The position numbers and the translations under genes were made by a program. This document shows, piece by piece, positions 1 to 9,038 of a DNA stretch of 64,000 bases. This DNA is from Deltaproteobacteria bacterium (GTDB taxonomy: Bacteria > Desulfobacterota > Desulfobaccia > Desulfobaccales > 0-14-0-80-60-11). The DNA is taken from the NCBI GenBank assembly GCA_030018495.1, contig JASEFS010000005.1:75153-139152 (forward strand), in the 5' to 3' direction. Position 1 is the stretch's first letter. Each line of letters starts with the position of its first letter. Below the pieces are notes generated by a model. The model had not been told where the DNA came from. It saw only the letters and a list, made by a program, of their open reading frames with translations, and searched no databases.

Positions 1-50
1 AATAAATTCCCCTACAGGGCTATAACTCGGCCAATCCTGGGAGAGCCGGA

Positions 51-1556
51 TCACCAGGTATAGTGGACCGTGTAAGTAATAACCGCCTCACCGTCGGCCG
101 GAACGGTCGGCCGAAATTCGATGGTGCGGGCGTCAGTTTTGACGAAGTCCATGGAATTCGCGGTGACCTTCCACTGAATCCAGCGGTAAAGGTGCTCCAC
201 GATGCGCACTTGAGCGGCTTCCTTTTTGTGATTGCGCACTTTGATTTCGAATGTTTCATCGGCCCAGTGGCCCCCGGTATCCAACTGAAAGTTCGTCTGG
301 CGCCGCTCGCCTACCAAATCGAAGGCATTACCGGTGTAAAGCCGGACCGTCTCATCCCTGGGGGTATGGTCGATGGCGTCTTCCCCGATGAATTCATTTC
401 TGCCGTCCGCGTCGCGCCGGTATAATTTGACTTTGCCTCTGGGCAGCGGCATTCCCAGGCCGGCTTTTTCTGCGTTGTCAAACTCCAGCATCACCCATAC
501 TTTCGGGTTTGATTGGGTGCCGTACTCAGGCCTGGTTCGGAGGCTGTGGACATCCCAGGCGCGATAGCGCTGGTCCGGTCTGAACCCGTCGTAAACGTAA
601 AGGCGTTTAGCGGGGACGTTGGCGGCGCGCACAAACTCCACCTGCTTGATCTCACGGTCCAGCACCGTAGTGGGCCGGGGCAGCGAGTAGAGGTGATATT
701 CTTCAAAGGCCCGTTCCGTAACCCCCGGCGGCTCCGCCATTTTAGCCTCTGCCGCCGCGCCGAGGTCCTGTAGCCGCGCCGCCTCCGGCCGGGCCCGGGC
801 CACGTCGCCGGCCATGAGCTTGACGCTGGCGTTTTCGAAATCCTTGCCGCTCATATTCTCCAGCGTGACCCAGCCGACGATGTCAAATTTATCGCCCTTC
901 TCCGGCGCGATGGCGTTGTAATTGGCTTCCCAGCGCATGCCGCCGGTGAGATACGAGAACTCCACGTCGTGAGGGCCCGGCGCCGCGGTCCACAGCCGCC
1001 ACAGCAGGGTGGGCTTCAAAAAAGCCTTGGGGTCGAGCGCGTCGAAAATCGGCTTGCCCGGCAGGCCGAACTGGATTTTGCCGTCCACCTCCACGATGGG
1101 CTGGCCGCCGCCCTGGGGCTGACTGTAAATCATCTGCCGCACGGCATATTGCTGGCTGTAGCGCTGGAAGGCGCTGGTGTGGGGCGTGTAGCCGCTGCGC
1201 AGGATCTTGCCTTTGACGATTTTCTTCTCGCCGGTCTGGGGCAGGGTGACCTCGAAATCCAGGACCTTGCCCTCCGACTTGCGCAACAGCAGGCCCTCGC
1301 TCAAGGGGTCGCTTTCGTAGTTTTGCTCGAGGATGCGGATGGCGTCGGGCTTCTTGAGGTCTCTCAGCACCACGGAGTCCGGCTCCAGGTGCGCGGTGAT
1401 GTCGCTTATTCGCACCTCGGTTTCTCCCTTCTTCAGCTCCAGAATGCGCGTTTCCTTCACGGTGGCGAAATTCTGATTGTAAATGGTCAGTTGGGTCTGA
1501 GCCAGGACCGGAGCGGCCCACAAGAGCGCCAGGGCAAGGGCGAAGATAACCGGCAT
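51..1556 (-). CDS. Secreted DUF4139 domain protein
   Basis: A 501-residue protein with an N-terminal signal peptide (hydrophobic residues 3-18, likely cleaved after the VLA before Q20), so it should act in the periplasm or outside the cell. The body is typical of DUF4139 proteins: beta-rich, with a conserved stretch around TAAPGPHDVEFSYLTGGMRW and a C-terminal part ending in a W-rich tail. Function of the family is unknown. The start is supported by GGGAGG six bases upstream of the ATG. It is transcribed alone; the next gene in the same direction begins more than 1.7 kb upstream. No frameshift or truncation is visible. Confidence 0.8.
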   Translation of the reverse strand: MPVIFALALALLWAAPVLAQTQLTIYNQNFATVKETRILELKKGETEVRISDITAHLEPDSVVLRDLKKPDAIRILEQNYESDPLSEGLLLRKSEGKVLDFEVTLPQTGEKKIVKGKILRSGYTPHTSAFQRYSQQYAVRQMIYSQPQGGGQPIVEVDGKIQFGLPGKPIFDALDPKAFLKPTLLWRLWTAAPGPHDVEFSYLTGGMRWEANYNAIAPEKGDKFDIVGWVTLENMSGKDFENASVKLMAGDVARARPEAARLQDLGAAAEAKMAEPPGVTERAFEEYHLYSLPRPTTVLDREIKQVEFVRAANVPAKRLYVYDGFRPDQRYRAWDVHSLRTRPEYGTQSNPKVWVMLEFDNAEKAGLGMPLPRGKVKLYRRDADGRNEFIGEDAIDHTPRDETVRLYTGNAFDLVGERRQTNFQLDTGGHWADETFEIKVRNHKKEAAQVRIVEHLYRWIQWKVTANSMDFVKTDARTIEFRPTVPADGEAVITYTVHYTW

Positions 1557-1990
1557 GGATGCCTCCCGTGAGGTGAAGTTACCTGTTGGACAGCCATTCT
1601 ACAAGAAAAGTTACCCCAGGTGCAGATTTCTATTTGCCGGTCTTTACATTTCTGGGATTGAACAGTGCGGAGGTGAATCAGTATCTGTGTGCTGAGGCGG
1701 TTAAACCATGGCGGGGGGGAGCAGACACCTGTTCTAAGCGAATAAACCGCCGCCCCCAGGCGCAGGCAAGAGTAGTTTTGGTCTCAGTGATCTGACTAAC
1801 TCTTGGCCACTTGGTTCCGAAGCCATACCTGACCTTCCTTGAATTGGGCGGGGGAGAGTGGAATTATTCATCCATCCTGGGGCCCCTCTGTCCTTCAACT
1901 CTTTCCAGGCCGATATCGGGAGTCGCTAGATGCCCTATATCTTTAATTTTTGCTCAACCTAAAAATTTTCTATAACTGCTCCAGACCATC
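1557..1990. other. Intergenic region, no gene seen
   Basis: 434 bases between the DUF4139 gene and the end of the response regulator gene, both on the minus strand. It must carry the promoter of the DUF4139 gene. No convincing open frame, tRNA or strong hairpin terminator was found by eye. Confidence 0.5.
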
Positions 1991-3343
1991 CTACCCCGTC
2001 TCAAACCTTTTCAGCTTGCGCCACAGGGAGACCCGATCGATGCCCAGGATTTCCGCGGCCCGGGTTTTGTTGCCGTCCACCTGATTCAGCACCCAGTCGA
2101 TGTACTCCCGTTCGTGGTCTTCCAGGGTGAGGAATTCCTGGCGCTGGCGGCGGGTCACCTGGAACTGGCGCTGCTGGAGGTCGGGCGCCAGGTGTCTTAC
2201 CTCGATGGTGTCGCCGGTGCATAAAGTCACGGCCCGCTCCAGGATATTCTCCAGCTCCCGGACGTTGCCCGGAAACTCGTAGTTCATGAGGATGTCCATG
2301 ACTTCCTTGGAGATTTGGTCCACCGGCTTGGACTGGGTCTGGGCGAACTTGCGCAGAAAATGCTGGGCCAGCAGGGGGATGTCATCCCGGCGTTCGACTA
2401 AGGGCGGCACCGCCAAAGTCACCACGTTCAGGCGATAATAGAGGTCCTGGCGGAAGGCGCCCCGCTCCACTTCATTTCTTAAATCCTTGTTGGTGGCGGC
2501 CAGGATGCGGATGTCCACCGGAATTTCCACGGTGCCCCCCACCCGCATCATGGCTTTTTCCTGGATGACCCTGAGGAGCTTCACCTGCATGGACAGGGGC
2601 ATGTCGCCGATTTCGTCAAGAAAGATGGTGCCGCCCGGGGCCACCTCCAACAGTCCTTTTTTAATGCCGCGGGCGCCGGTGAAGGCCTCTTTTTCGTGGC
2701 CGAAAAGTTCGTTGGCGAGCAAATCTTCAGTAAACGCTCCGCAATTAATGGCCAGGAAGCGCTTGTCGGCCCGGGGGCTCAGGTGATGGATGGCCTTGGC
2801 CACCAATTCCTTGCCCGTGCCGGTTTCGCCCAAGATCAAGACGTTCGTGTCAGAAGGTGCGATTTGGGCGATGGTCTGGCGCAAGGCTTCGATTCTGGCA
2901 TTTTTACCGATGAGCAGAGGAAAGCCTTTTTGGCTCCTGACCTCCCGTTTGAGCTCCTGAACTTCCAGACGCAGCTCCCGCTTTTCCAGGGCCTTTTTGA
3001 CGAGAATTCGCACTTCCTCGTTCTTGTAAGGTTTGGCCAGGTAGTGATAAGCGCCTTTCTGCATGGCCTCCACGGCTGAGGTCACGGTGGCGTAGCCGGT
3101 GATGACGATGATTTCGGTATCCGGGTACAGTTCCTTGGTGCGCTCCAGGACCTGCATGCCGTCGATTTGGCGCATGCGCAGGTCGGTGAGCACCAGATCG
3201 AATTCACCCTTCTCCAGTTCCTGGAAAGCCTCCATGCCGCTTTCTACGGCTACGGTGTCATAGCCTTCCTTGCGCAGGATGAATTCCAGGTTTTCCCGGG
3301 CGATGGGTTCATCATCAACAATCAGGATCCGGCTTGGGTTCAT
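1991..3343 (-). CDS. Sigma-54-dependent NtrC-family response regulator
   Basis: A 450-residue activator with the standard three parts: receiver domain (acidic pair D10/D11, phosphoacceptor D54 in LTDLRM, K104), AAA+ ATPase (Walker A GETGTGKE at about 172-179, DEIGDMP Walker B region) and a C-terminal Fis-type helix-turn-helix (NKTRAAEILGIDRVSLWRKL). It should activate sigma-54 promoters when phosphorylated by its kinase. The sigma-54 contact loop reads EAFTGA instead of GAFTGA (E219). Its first four bases overlap the 3' end of the upstream histidine kinase gene (ATGA overlap), so the two are translationally coupled and form a two-component pair. The signal and target genes cannot be read from the sequence. 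Confidence 0.93.
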   Translation of the reverse strand: MNPSRILIVDDEPIARENLEFILRKEGYDTVAVESGMEAFQELEKGEFDLVLTDLRMRQIDGMQVLERTKELYPDTEIIVITGYATVTSAVEAMQKGAYHYLAKPYKNEEVRILVKKALEKRELRLEVQELKREVRSQKGFPLLIGKNARIEALRQTIAQIAPSDTNVLILGETGTGKELVAKAIHHLSPRADKRFLAINCGAFTEDLLANELFGHEKEAFTGARGIKKGLLEVAPGGTIFLDEIGDMPLSMQVKLLRVIQEKAMMRVGGTVEIPVDIRILAATNKDLRNEVERGAFRQDLYYRLNVVTLAVPPLVERRDDIPLLAQHFLRKFAQTQSKPVDQISKEVMDILMNYEFPGNVRELENILERAVTLCTGDTIEVRHLAPDLQQRQFQVTRRQRQEFLTLEDHEREYIDWVLNQVDGNKTRAAEILGIDRVSLWRKLKRFETG

Positions 3344-4809
3344 GCAGCCTGCCTCTCTATCTTCTGCGGCGCTTGTAAAGGCAAGCGAATGGTGAAGCGG
3401 GTGCCTTCGCCTTCAGCGCTTTCCACGGAGATGGCGCCCCGGTGCTTCTCGATGATGCCATAAACGATGGACAATCCCAACCCTGTGCCTGCGCCCACTT
3501 CCTTGGTGGAGAAGAAGGGGTCGAAGATTCGCTCCAATTCCTGCTTGGGAATGCCGACGCCGGTGTCTTCCACGATGATCACGGCTTGCTGCTTTTCCTT
3601 GTCTTCCCAGGCGGCGATGCGAATCTGGCCGGGCGGCTCGGAAATGGCCTGGACCGCGTTCATCAGCAGGTTCAAGAACACCTCCTGCATGCGCTGGGCA
3701 TCGATATGAATGATCAGATTCCAGGGCACTTCATCCACAATATCCACCCCCGGCGGCACCTGGCTGGAGATGAGCTTGATGGAGCGCTTGACCACGTCCT
3801 CCAAGGGTATGGGCTTAAGAGAAAAGTCCCTCACCCGGGAGAATTCCAGGAGTCCCTTGACGATGTCCCGGGCCCGGTGAACCTCCTGGTCGATATTGCC
3901 CAGCATCTTTTTCATAAAATCCCGGTCTCCCTGTTCCAATTCCTCCACCAGAATCTGGCAGGACGTGGAGATATTATTCAGGGGATTATTCAGCTGGTGG
4001 GCGATGCCCGCGGTGAGGATACCCAAAGAAGACATCTTCTTGGATTGCACCAACTGGTCTTGACGCTTTTCCAACTCCTCCACCATGCGGTTGAAGGCTT
4101 CCACCACCTGCTGGGTCTCATCCCGGGTTTCCAGGACGGGCAGCGGCCGGAAATCGCCCCGGGCGATGCGCAGAGTGGTGTTTTCAATGACCCTGAGGGG
4201 CCGGATGATTTTCCGGCTGACTACGATAGTAAGGAAGATGCCGCCGATCATAAACAGAATCATGGACACCAGGAGTTGGTATTTCAGGGAGCCGATGATC
4301 TCCAGGATTCTTTGGCGCTCGAAAGTTACCAGATATTGGGAAAGTTCCACCAGCCGCTTGCCCCTCTCCCGCATTTCTTCTTCCTGGCCAGAGGTGACGA
4401 TATTTTCCGACTGCCCCCGTCCTGGACTAACCTTGCCCGGCTGGATTGATTGCATGAGTTTGCGGTAAGACAGCAGCTCAACCTTCAGTCGATCCAGATG
4501 AGCCGCGACCTTGAGGTTCTTGCCTTCCGGAAGAATTTCCTCCAGGGCTTGGAGGGCCAGCTTGGAATAGCGCTGATTTTCCTGCAAATCCTCGGGGGAG
4601 CCGTAGAGGAGATAGTTCTTTTCATAGCGCCGCATTTCCAGGATGATTTCCCTGAGGTCATTGGCGACTTCGGCAAAATGCTGTTTGACTTCGATAGAGC
4701 GTAAACTGTGGTAGGAAAAACCGCCTATGGAACCGATAACCAAAATGCTGGCTATGAAACCCACGATTACTTTTTGGCGGATGTTGAGATGAAAGCTCCA
4801 AGCGGCCAT
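3340..4809 (-). CDS. Membrane sensor histidine kinase
   Basis: A 489-residue kinase. Transmembrane segment 1 lies at about residues 12-32 and segment 2 at about 175-197, bracketing a helical, charged extracytoplasmic sensor region. A HAMP linker follows, then HisKA with the phosphoacceptor His in GIAHQLNNPL (about residue 270), and an HATPase domain with N, G1 (VEDTGVGIP) and G2 (GLGLS) boxes. It resembles the NtrB/ZraS class that feeds sigma-54 activators, and its stop codon overlaps the start of exactly such a regulator. A plausible sigma-70-like promoter lies upstream on the minus strand: TTGCAA at 4879-4884, 16-base spacer, TAAAAT at 4857-4862. The ligand is unknown. Confidence 0.92.
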   Translation of the reverse strand: MAAWSFHLNIRQKVIVGFIASILVIGSIGGFSYHSLRSIEVKQHFAEVANDLREIILEMRRYEKNYLLYGSPEDLQENQRYSKLALQALEEILPEGKNLKVAAHLDRLKVELLSYRKLMQSIQPGKVSPGRGQSENIVTSGQEEEMRERGKRLVELSQYLVTFERQRILEIIGSLKYQLLVSMILFMIGGIFLTIVVSRKIIRPLRVIENTTLRIARGDFRPLPVLETRDETQQVVEAFNRMVEELEKRQDQLVQSKKMSSLGILTAGIAHQLNNPLNNISTSCQILVEELEQGDRDFMKKMLGNIDQEVHRARDIVKGLLEFSRVRDFSLKPIPLEDVVKRSIKLISSQVPPGVDIVDEVPWNLIIHIDAQRMQEVFLNLLMNAVQAISEPPGQIRIAAWEDKEKQQAVIIVEDTGVGIPKQELERIFDPFFSTKEVGAGTGLGLSIVYGIIEKHRGAISVESAEGEGTRFTIRLPLQAPQKIERQAA

Positions 4810-5120
4810 AACCCTGCCCTTTTACTAAAAAATTCACGTTATTACAAGCTTCTTCCATTTTATCTGATCCGATGCGTTTTGCAATACCGGCCCACAAGAG
4901 TGGTACCGTTTGCAACGCCTCAGCCGTTCAAACCAGGCATGCCGCTCGACTTGATTCAGAATCGGCCAAAGCAAACGGAAGATGGTTCAAAAGGCGGTTA
5001 AAGGAGTAGGGCAGGGGGAAGAGTGGCAGCCGGATCAAAGCAATTCGGCCTAATCCGGCAAAACTTAAAGAGGGTGACAGGCGCCGTCTGCCATGGGGGG
5101 CGGGTTGCGAGCGGCTTTCC
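4810..5120. other. Intergenic region holding the kinase promoter
   Basis: 311 bases upstream of the histidine kinase gene. Apart from the minus-strand promoter candidate (TTGCAA 4879-4884 / TAAAAT 4857-4862) no gene or clear structure was seen. The small lipoprotein gene ends at its far side. Confidence 0.4.
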
Positions 5121-5291
5121 TTACCAGGCGCTCGAACCCACCGGACAGCCAGGGGAGCAAACGGCGTCCATGCCCCACCAGGAAGGGGCGGGATCGTGCG
5201 GGCCGCCTACGGGGTGGACATATTCCCCCTGGCCGGCACAGGCCAGGAAAATAACCAGCAATGGCAGCAGTATCAAAGTCTTATATCTCAT
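5121..5291 (-). CDS. Small lipoprotein
   Basis: A 56-residue product starting MRYKT, followed by a hydrophobic stretch ending in FLAC, a good lipobox, so residue C18 would be lipidated after signal peptidase II cleavage. The mature part is short and rich in Gly, Pro and His with two more cysteines (CSPGC). A longer reading from an ATG ten codons upstream is possible, but the internal start gives a normal lipoprotein signal. No family is recognised. It stands alone between the kinase and the Cys/His repeat gene. Confidence 0.45.
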   Translation of the reverse strand: MRYKTLILLPLLVIFLACAGQGEYVHPVGGPHDPAPSWWGMDAVCSPGCPVGSSAW

Positions 5292-5534
5292 GTTGCTCCA
5301 GACCTCGTCTTCGAATGGCATAAACTCATCAGGCGCGTTGTCTTCATGATAAGTCTTTTTTGCCGTTCTGACTACCGGCGGAAGATTTTATTTTCTGCCC
5401 ATCGGGCGCTTGATGATCGAGGGCTAAAGAAAGTGCGAGTGCACACCCTGCTGAATTTGAAGACAAGCTCTCGGCGACGGTATTTGATTGCCCCATGAAA
5501 TGATTGATGCCTGAGGTGATCAGGCCAACCGTTC

Positions 5535-5987
5535 TCAGCCCAGCCGGTGACAAACCGGACACTCACAATACGGATGGTGTTTGCCCCCCTGTTCGGAGCA
5601 TTGGGGACAGAAACAATAAGGCGTATGCCTGCCTCCTTTGCCGCCGCATGAGGGACAGGCGCACAAGTGCGTGTGTTTGCCGTCCAAACCGCCGCATATG
5701 GGGCAGATGCAGCCTTTGAAATGCTTGCCCCCCATCTTGACCTGCATCTCCTCGCGCTGATGATAGCCGAATCCCGGCAAGGAGGCGGAGCCGCCGCCGC
5801 CCCCCCGCGGATAGCTGGGAGCAGCGCTCATCGGGCTTTCATAATCTTCGGTAATCTCCAGGGCGTCGAATTTTGCCGCGCATTCATCACAGAGGTCGTA
5901 CTTGGCATAATCGGGGTTAATGCTCCGGGTGGTAGCCGAAACCCGCTTGCCGGACATCAAACATGACTCACACCACTTTTCCTGCAC
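5535..5987 (-). CDS. Cys/His 16-residue tandem repeat protein
   Basis: A 150-residue cysteine-rich protein. The N-terminus has a zinc-ribbon-like CxxC (CESC) and a second CxxC (CDEC) about 25 residues later; a Gly-rich linker (about 60-75) follows. The C-terminal part is three and a half copies of a strict 16-residue repeat, CxCPxC-x4-G[KR]H-x3, ending CECPVCHRLG. The spacing suggests serial metal sites (Zn or Fe). A paralogue of just the repeat part lies at 43491-43697. No characterised family was recognised. Cytoplasmic, with no signal peptide. The ORF is intact and its residue pattern is far from random, so it is very likely real. Confidence 0.75.
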   Translation of the reverse strand: MQEKWCESCLMSGKRVSATTRSINPDYAKYDLCDECAAKFDALEITEDYESPMSAAPSYPRGGGGGSASLPGFGYHQREEMQVKMGGKHFKGCICPICGGLDGKHTHLCACPSCGGKGGRHTPYCFCPQCSEQGGKHHPYCECPVCHRLG

Positions 5988-6230
5988 CCTGGAAACCTCC
6001 TTCAGCCCATTGGCCCTGGCGGGATCTCTCGCCGGCTGGCTGAATGCCTGCCATTAAGTTAAATGTTCAGCATTGTATGCTATTTTTATCCATTTGGAAA
6101 CTCCGGCGGACAAGAAATACCGCACGCCAGGCAGGCATGGGAAGGGACGGGTTGATCGGCGAGTCACTGAGACGGCAGCGCGCCGGGGTGTTCAGATCGC
6201 AGGCAGGATTGCTGAAATTTGGCGCCGCCC

Positions 6231-8231
6231 TTAGTCCTGTTTCTCAAACTTATGAATATTCGGCATGAGGGATACTGAGTCCGATAAAAAATGCGCGGCG
6301 CGTTCATAATAAAGTTGGGAGGTAGTATCGTCGGGGTTAAGACGCAGGACCTCCTGAAATTTTTCCGTGGCCCGGTGCCAATCTTTGCGGCGATAGGCGG
6401 CAATGGCATCAGCGAACAATTTCAATGCCGCAGGAAACTCCCCTTGGGGCAGGGGTCCCAGCAACTCGTATAACGTCACGGACTGAGTCCTGCCTTTCAC
6501 CATGATGCGATCCAGTTCGCGCATCATGAAATCTCTTTTAACCAGTTGATACGTGGCTTCGCTTAAAAGAATCTTGCTGCCGTAAAACTTGTTTACCTTC
6601 TCAAGGCGAAAGGTGAGGTTGACGGGATCCCCCATAACCGTGTAGTTAAACCGGTCGCGAGACCCGACATTGCCGGCCACTACCCGGCCTGAATGCAGGC
6701 CTATGCGCAGGGTCTGGTCAGGATGCCCCATCGCCACCCAGTTCTTGTTCAACGTGCGCATGGCTTCCTGCATGTCCAGGGCCGCGCTGCACGCCAGAAT
6801 GGCATGATCGCGCTGGGGCAGAGGCGCACCCCAGAAACACATGATACCGTCTCCGATGTACTTGTCCACCGTCCCTTTGTGGGCCAGAATTATACTGGTC
6901 ATGGCCGTGAAATATTCATCCAGGAGCGTGATAATCTCCTTGGGCGGCAGTCTTTCCGACAAAGCCGTGAAGTCGGTGAGGTCGGCAAAAAGGATGGTGG
7001 CGTCCACCTCCTCGCCCCCGAGTTCCAGCTTTTGCGGGTCGGCTGCTATGATCTCTACAACGGAAGGAGACACATAACGGCTGAAGGCTTGCCTGAGCCA
7101 GCGCTTTTCCTGGATTTCCGCGGCCAGATATTTCAAAGAGTGGGTGGCGTACACCGCAATCAGGCCGACCATGGCGAGAACCGGCGGCATCCAGAAATTC
7201 TTGAGGATGAACAGGCTCAGGGAAACGAACCCCAGAATAACCAGGAACACCAGGAGGGCGACCAAGCCGGGCAGGGGCGAGAGCCGGGCCGCCAGGATGC
7301 TGAAGCCGAGCACCAGCAGTAAAGAAAGAATAAGCCTCGGGAGCCATTGCAGTTCTTCACCCCAGGCTTTCCGCAAGACGGTGGAGATGATGTGGCCTTG
7401 CATCTCCACCCCGGACATGGCCTGTCTGGAGCCGACAACAAAAGGGGTGTAAAAGTTGTCGGCATGGGCCAGAGGGTCGATGCTGGACTGCATAATCCGG
7501 CCGATAAGGACAATGCGGTCTTTAATTTTGGCGGTCTTGGGCATCAATTCGGGGTTGAGAACCTGATAATAGGAGATGGTCTCGATGCTACCCATAGGGC
7601 CGACAAAGTTGATGAGTCCGGAGAGGTCCGCGGGCAGCTCGTGCTGGGGTCGCCAAAGTTTTGCCACTAAGGCCGGCATGGTATCCAGGCCCCCCAGGCG
7701 GAGGTGGAAACGCCGCACCACGCCGTCCGAATCCGGGGTGACCACAAACAGCGCCACGCCGCTGGCCGCTTCGCTGAACATTTTTAGGGGTTCGACCAGC
7801 GTCTGGCGGTAAATACTGGGGCTTTCGAATTTTTCGATGGTACAGGCCAGGATGACGTTGCCGGCCCGCTGTATGGCTTCGGCAAAGGCGAGATCAGCTT
7901 CCGGCGTGGTCGGATCGGCAAACAAGACATCAAAGATGATTAGGCGCGCCCCTGCTTTGACCAGGTTTTGCACCAGTTGGGCATGCAACTTGCGGGACCA
8001 GGGCCAGGGCCGCTTCAGTTCCTGAAACGAAGCTTCATCGATGCCGACGATGAGCAATTCCGGGGGGGGAGGCGAGGCAGGACGCAGCGTGTAGCCGATA
8101 TCGAGGGCAAGATTTTCCAGGGTCTGGCCAAAATGCGAATAACCCAGGCCAACGACGGCGCCGAACACCAGGAGGCCCACCAGCAAAGCCCGGCTAAACG
8201 GCCCCGGAGAAAATTTGGCAAGTGAGGACAT
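6231..8231 (-). CDS. CHASE2-domain adenylate/guanylate cyclase
   Basis: A 666-residue class III nucleotide cyclase. An N-terminal membrane anchor precedes a large extracytoplasmic CHASE2 domain (FDVLFADPTTPEADLAFAEA region), then three closely spaced transmembrane helices. The catalytic domain follows, with both metal aspartates (FADLTDFT) and the GDGIMCFWGAP motif, and NYTVMGDPVNL further on. The C-terminus is a short TPR-like helical tail. It should make cAMP (or cGMP) in response to an external signal. ATG at 8231 is preferred over a TTG 17 codons upstream because a GGGAGAG lies about ten bases before it. Single-gene unit; the ligand is unknown. Confidence 0.88.
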   Translation of the reverse strand: MSSLAKFSPGPFSRALLVGLLVFGAVVGLGYSHFGQTLENLALDIGYTLRPASPPPPELLIVGIDEASFQELKRPWPWSRKLHAQLVQNLVKAGARLIIFDVLFADPTTPEADLAFAEAIQRAGNVILACTIEKFESPSIYRQTLVEPLKMFSEAASGVALFVVTPDSDGVVRRFHLRLGGLDTMPALVAKLWRPQHELPADLSGLINFVGPMGSIETISYYQVLNPELMPKTAKIKDRIVLIGRIMQSSIDPLAHADNFYTPFVVGSRQAMSGVEMQGHIISTVLRKAWGEELQWLPRLILSLLLVLGFSILAARLSPLPGLVALLVFLVILGFVSLSLFILKNFWMPPVLAMVGLIAVYATHSLKYLAAEIQEKRWLRQAFSRYVSPSVVEIIAADPQKLELGGEEVDATILFADLTDFTALSERLPPKEIITLLDEYFTAMTSIILAHKGTVDKYIGDGIMCFWGAPLPQRDHAILACSAALDMQEAMRTLNKNWVAMGHPDQTLRIGLHSGRVVAGNVGSRDRFNYTVMGDPVNLTFRLEKVNKFYGSKILLSEATYQLVKRDFMMRELDRIMVKGRTQSVTLYELLGPLPQGEFPAALKLFADAIAAYRRKDWHRATEKFQEVLRLNPDDTTSQLYYERAAHFLSDSVSLMPNIHKFEKQD

Positions 8232-8657
8232 GCCTGAAGTGCTCTCCCGCAAAGGGAATATTCCTGCCGGGTAAAGCGGCAATCCATTTGATTCTTCTAT
8301 AACGCCTGCTGAACGGCGGTCAAGAAGCCGGCCTCACTGGCCGCCTTTGTGACGCCTTCGCCGCATCATATATGAATCAGTGGAGCGTATGCCGATTAAG
8401 CCTCATTCAGTTTTTTAAGCCTGCAAAAAAGAAAAGACCGGGTCCTTCAAGGCACTCCGGTTTGGCTTTTCTGTCATGAAATACCTTTCTCGGCTGATTC
8501 AGGACAGTCCTCTAAAAAAAAGTTTAATTGATCTGAGCAAATTTGGTCAAGGATTTTAGAAGCAGATCCTGATATTTTGTGCCTTATGCGCTTTAATGAG
8601 TTAAAGTTGTCATCCTGATTGATTGTTATCAGCGCCCGGGCGCGTCGGCAGCAACCC
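8232..8657. other. Intergenic region with weak hairpin
   Basis: 425 bases between the cyclase start and the zinc-ribbon gene end, both minus strand. Around 8427-8475 there is an imperfect inverted repeat (AAAAGACCGG with CCGGTTTGGCTTTT) that could be a weak terminator. No gene is supported. Confidence 0.35.
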
Positions 8658-8921
8658 TTAAAGGCTTTCGCAAGTCAGGCAGGTGGTCAGCTCTTTGAAG
8701 CCGCATTCCAGGCAAAAAGTGATTTCATGGGTCAGCTTGTCAAAGCTGCTGCTGAACAGGCTGACCGCGCCGCTGCGGCATAATAGCCCATTGCCGCAGT
8801 TCGGACATTGCCCCGGAACCTTGAAACAAAAGCGGACAAGAAGGTTTTCCGTCAGGTCGGCCACGTTTTTTAAGAAGATCTTTACTTCGACGGGTGAAAG
8901 ATTGTGACGAAACTCTGCCAT
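8658..8921 (-). CDS. Small zinc-ribbon protein
   Basis: An 87-residue protein with two CxxC pairs (CPNC at about 39-42 and CLEC at about 70-73) and a further CLTC near the C-terminus, which suggests one zinc ribbon plus a tail. The N-terminus (MAEFRHNLSPVEV) is polar and helical. No named family is recognised. It sits about 120 bases downstream of the carboxyltransferase gene on the same strand, so it could be the last gene of that unit, but nothing ties it to carboxylation. It could also be a general small regulatory or metal-binding protein. Confidence 0.55.
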   Translation of the reverse strand: MAEFRHNLSPVEVKIFLKNVADLTENLLVRFCFKVPGQCPNCGNGLLCRSGAVSLFSSSFDKLTHEITFCLECGFKELTTCLTCESL

Positions 8922-9038
8922 GCCAGGGTAACCCGCATTTTCCTTTTAATAACCGCGGCAGGTTTTTCCCTGACCTCGGTGCTTTTCCAAACTCTAACTG
9001 ATTCCCACCTTGATTTGCAACTTCCTGACACCACCGCA

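Noticed and set aside
2683-2704. EAFTGA in place of GAFTGA as a sign of a non-functional sigma-54 activator
   Set aside because: The rest of the loop and the ATPase motifs are intact, and substitutions at the first Gly occur in active members, so no loss of function can be claimed.
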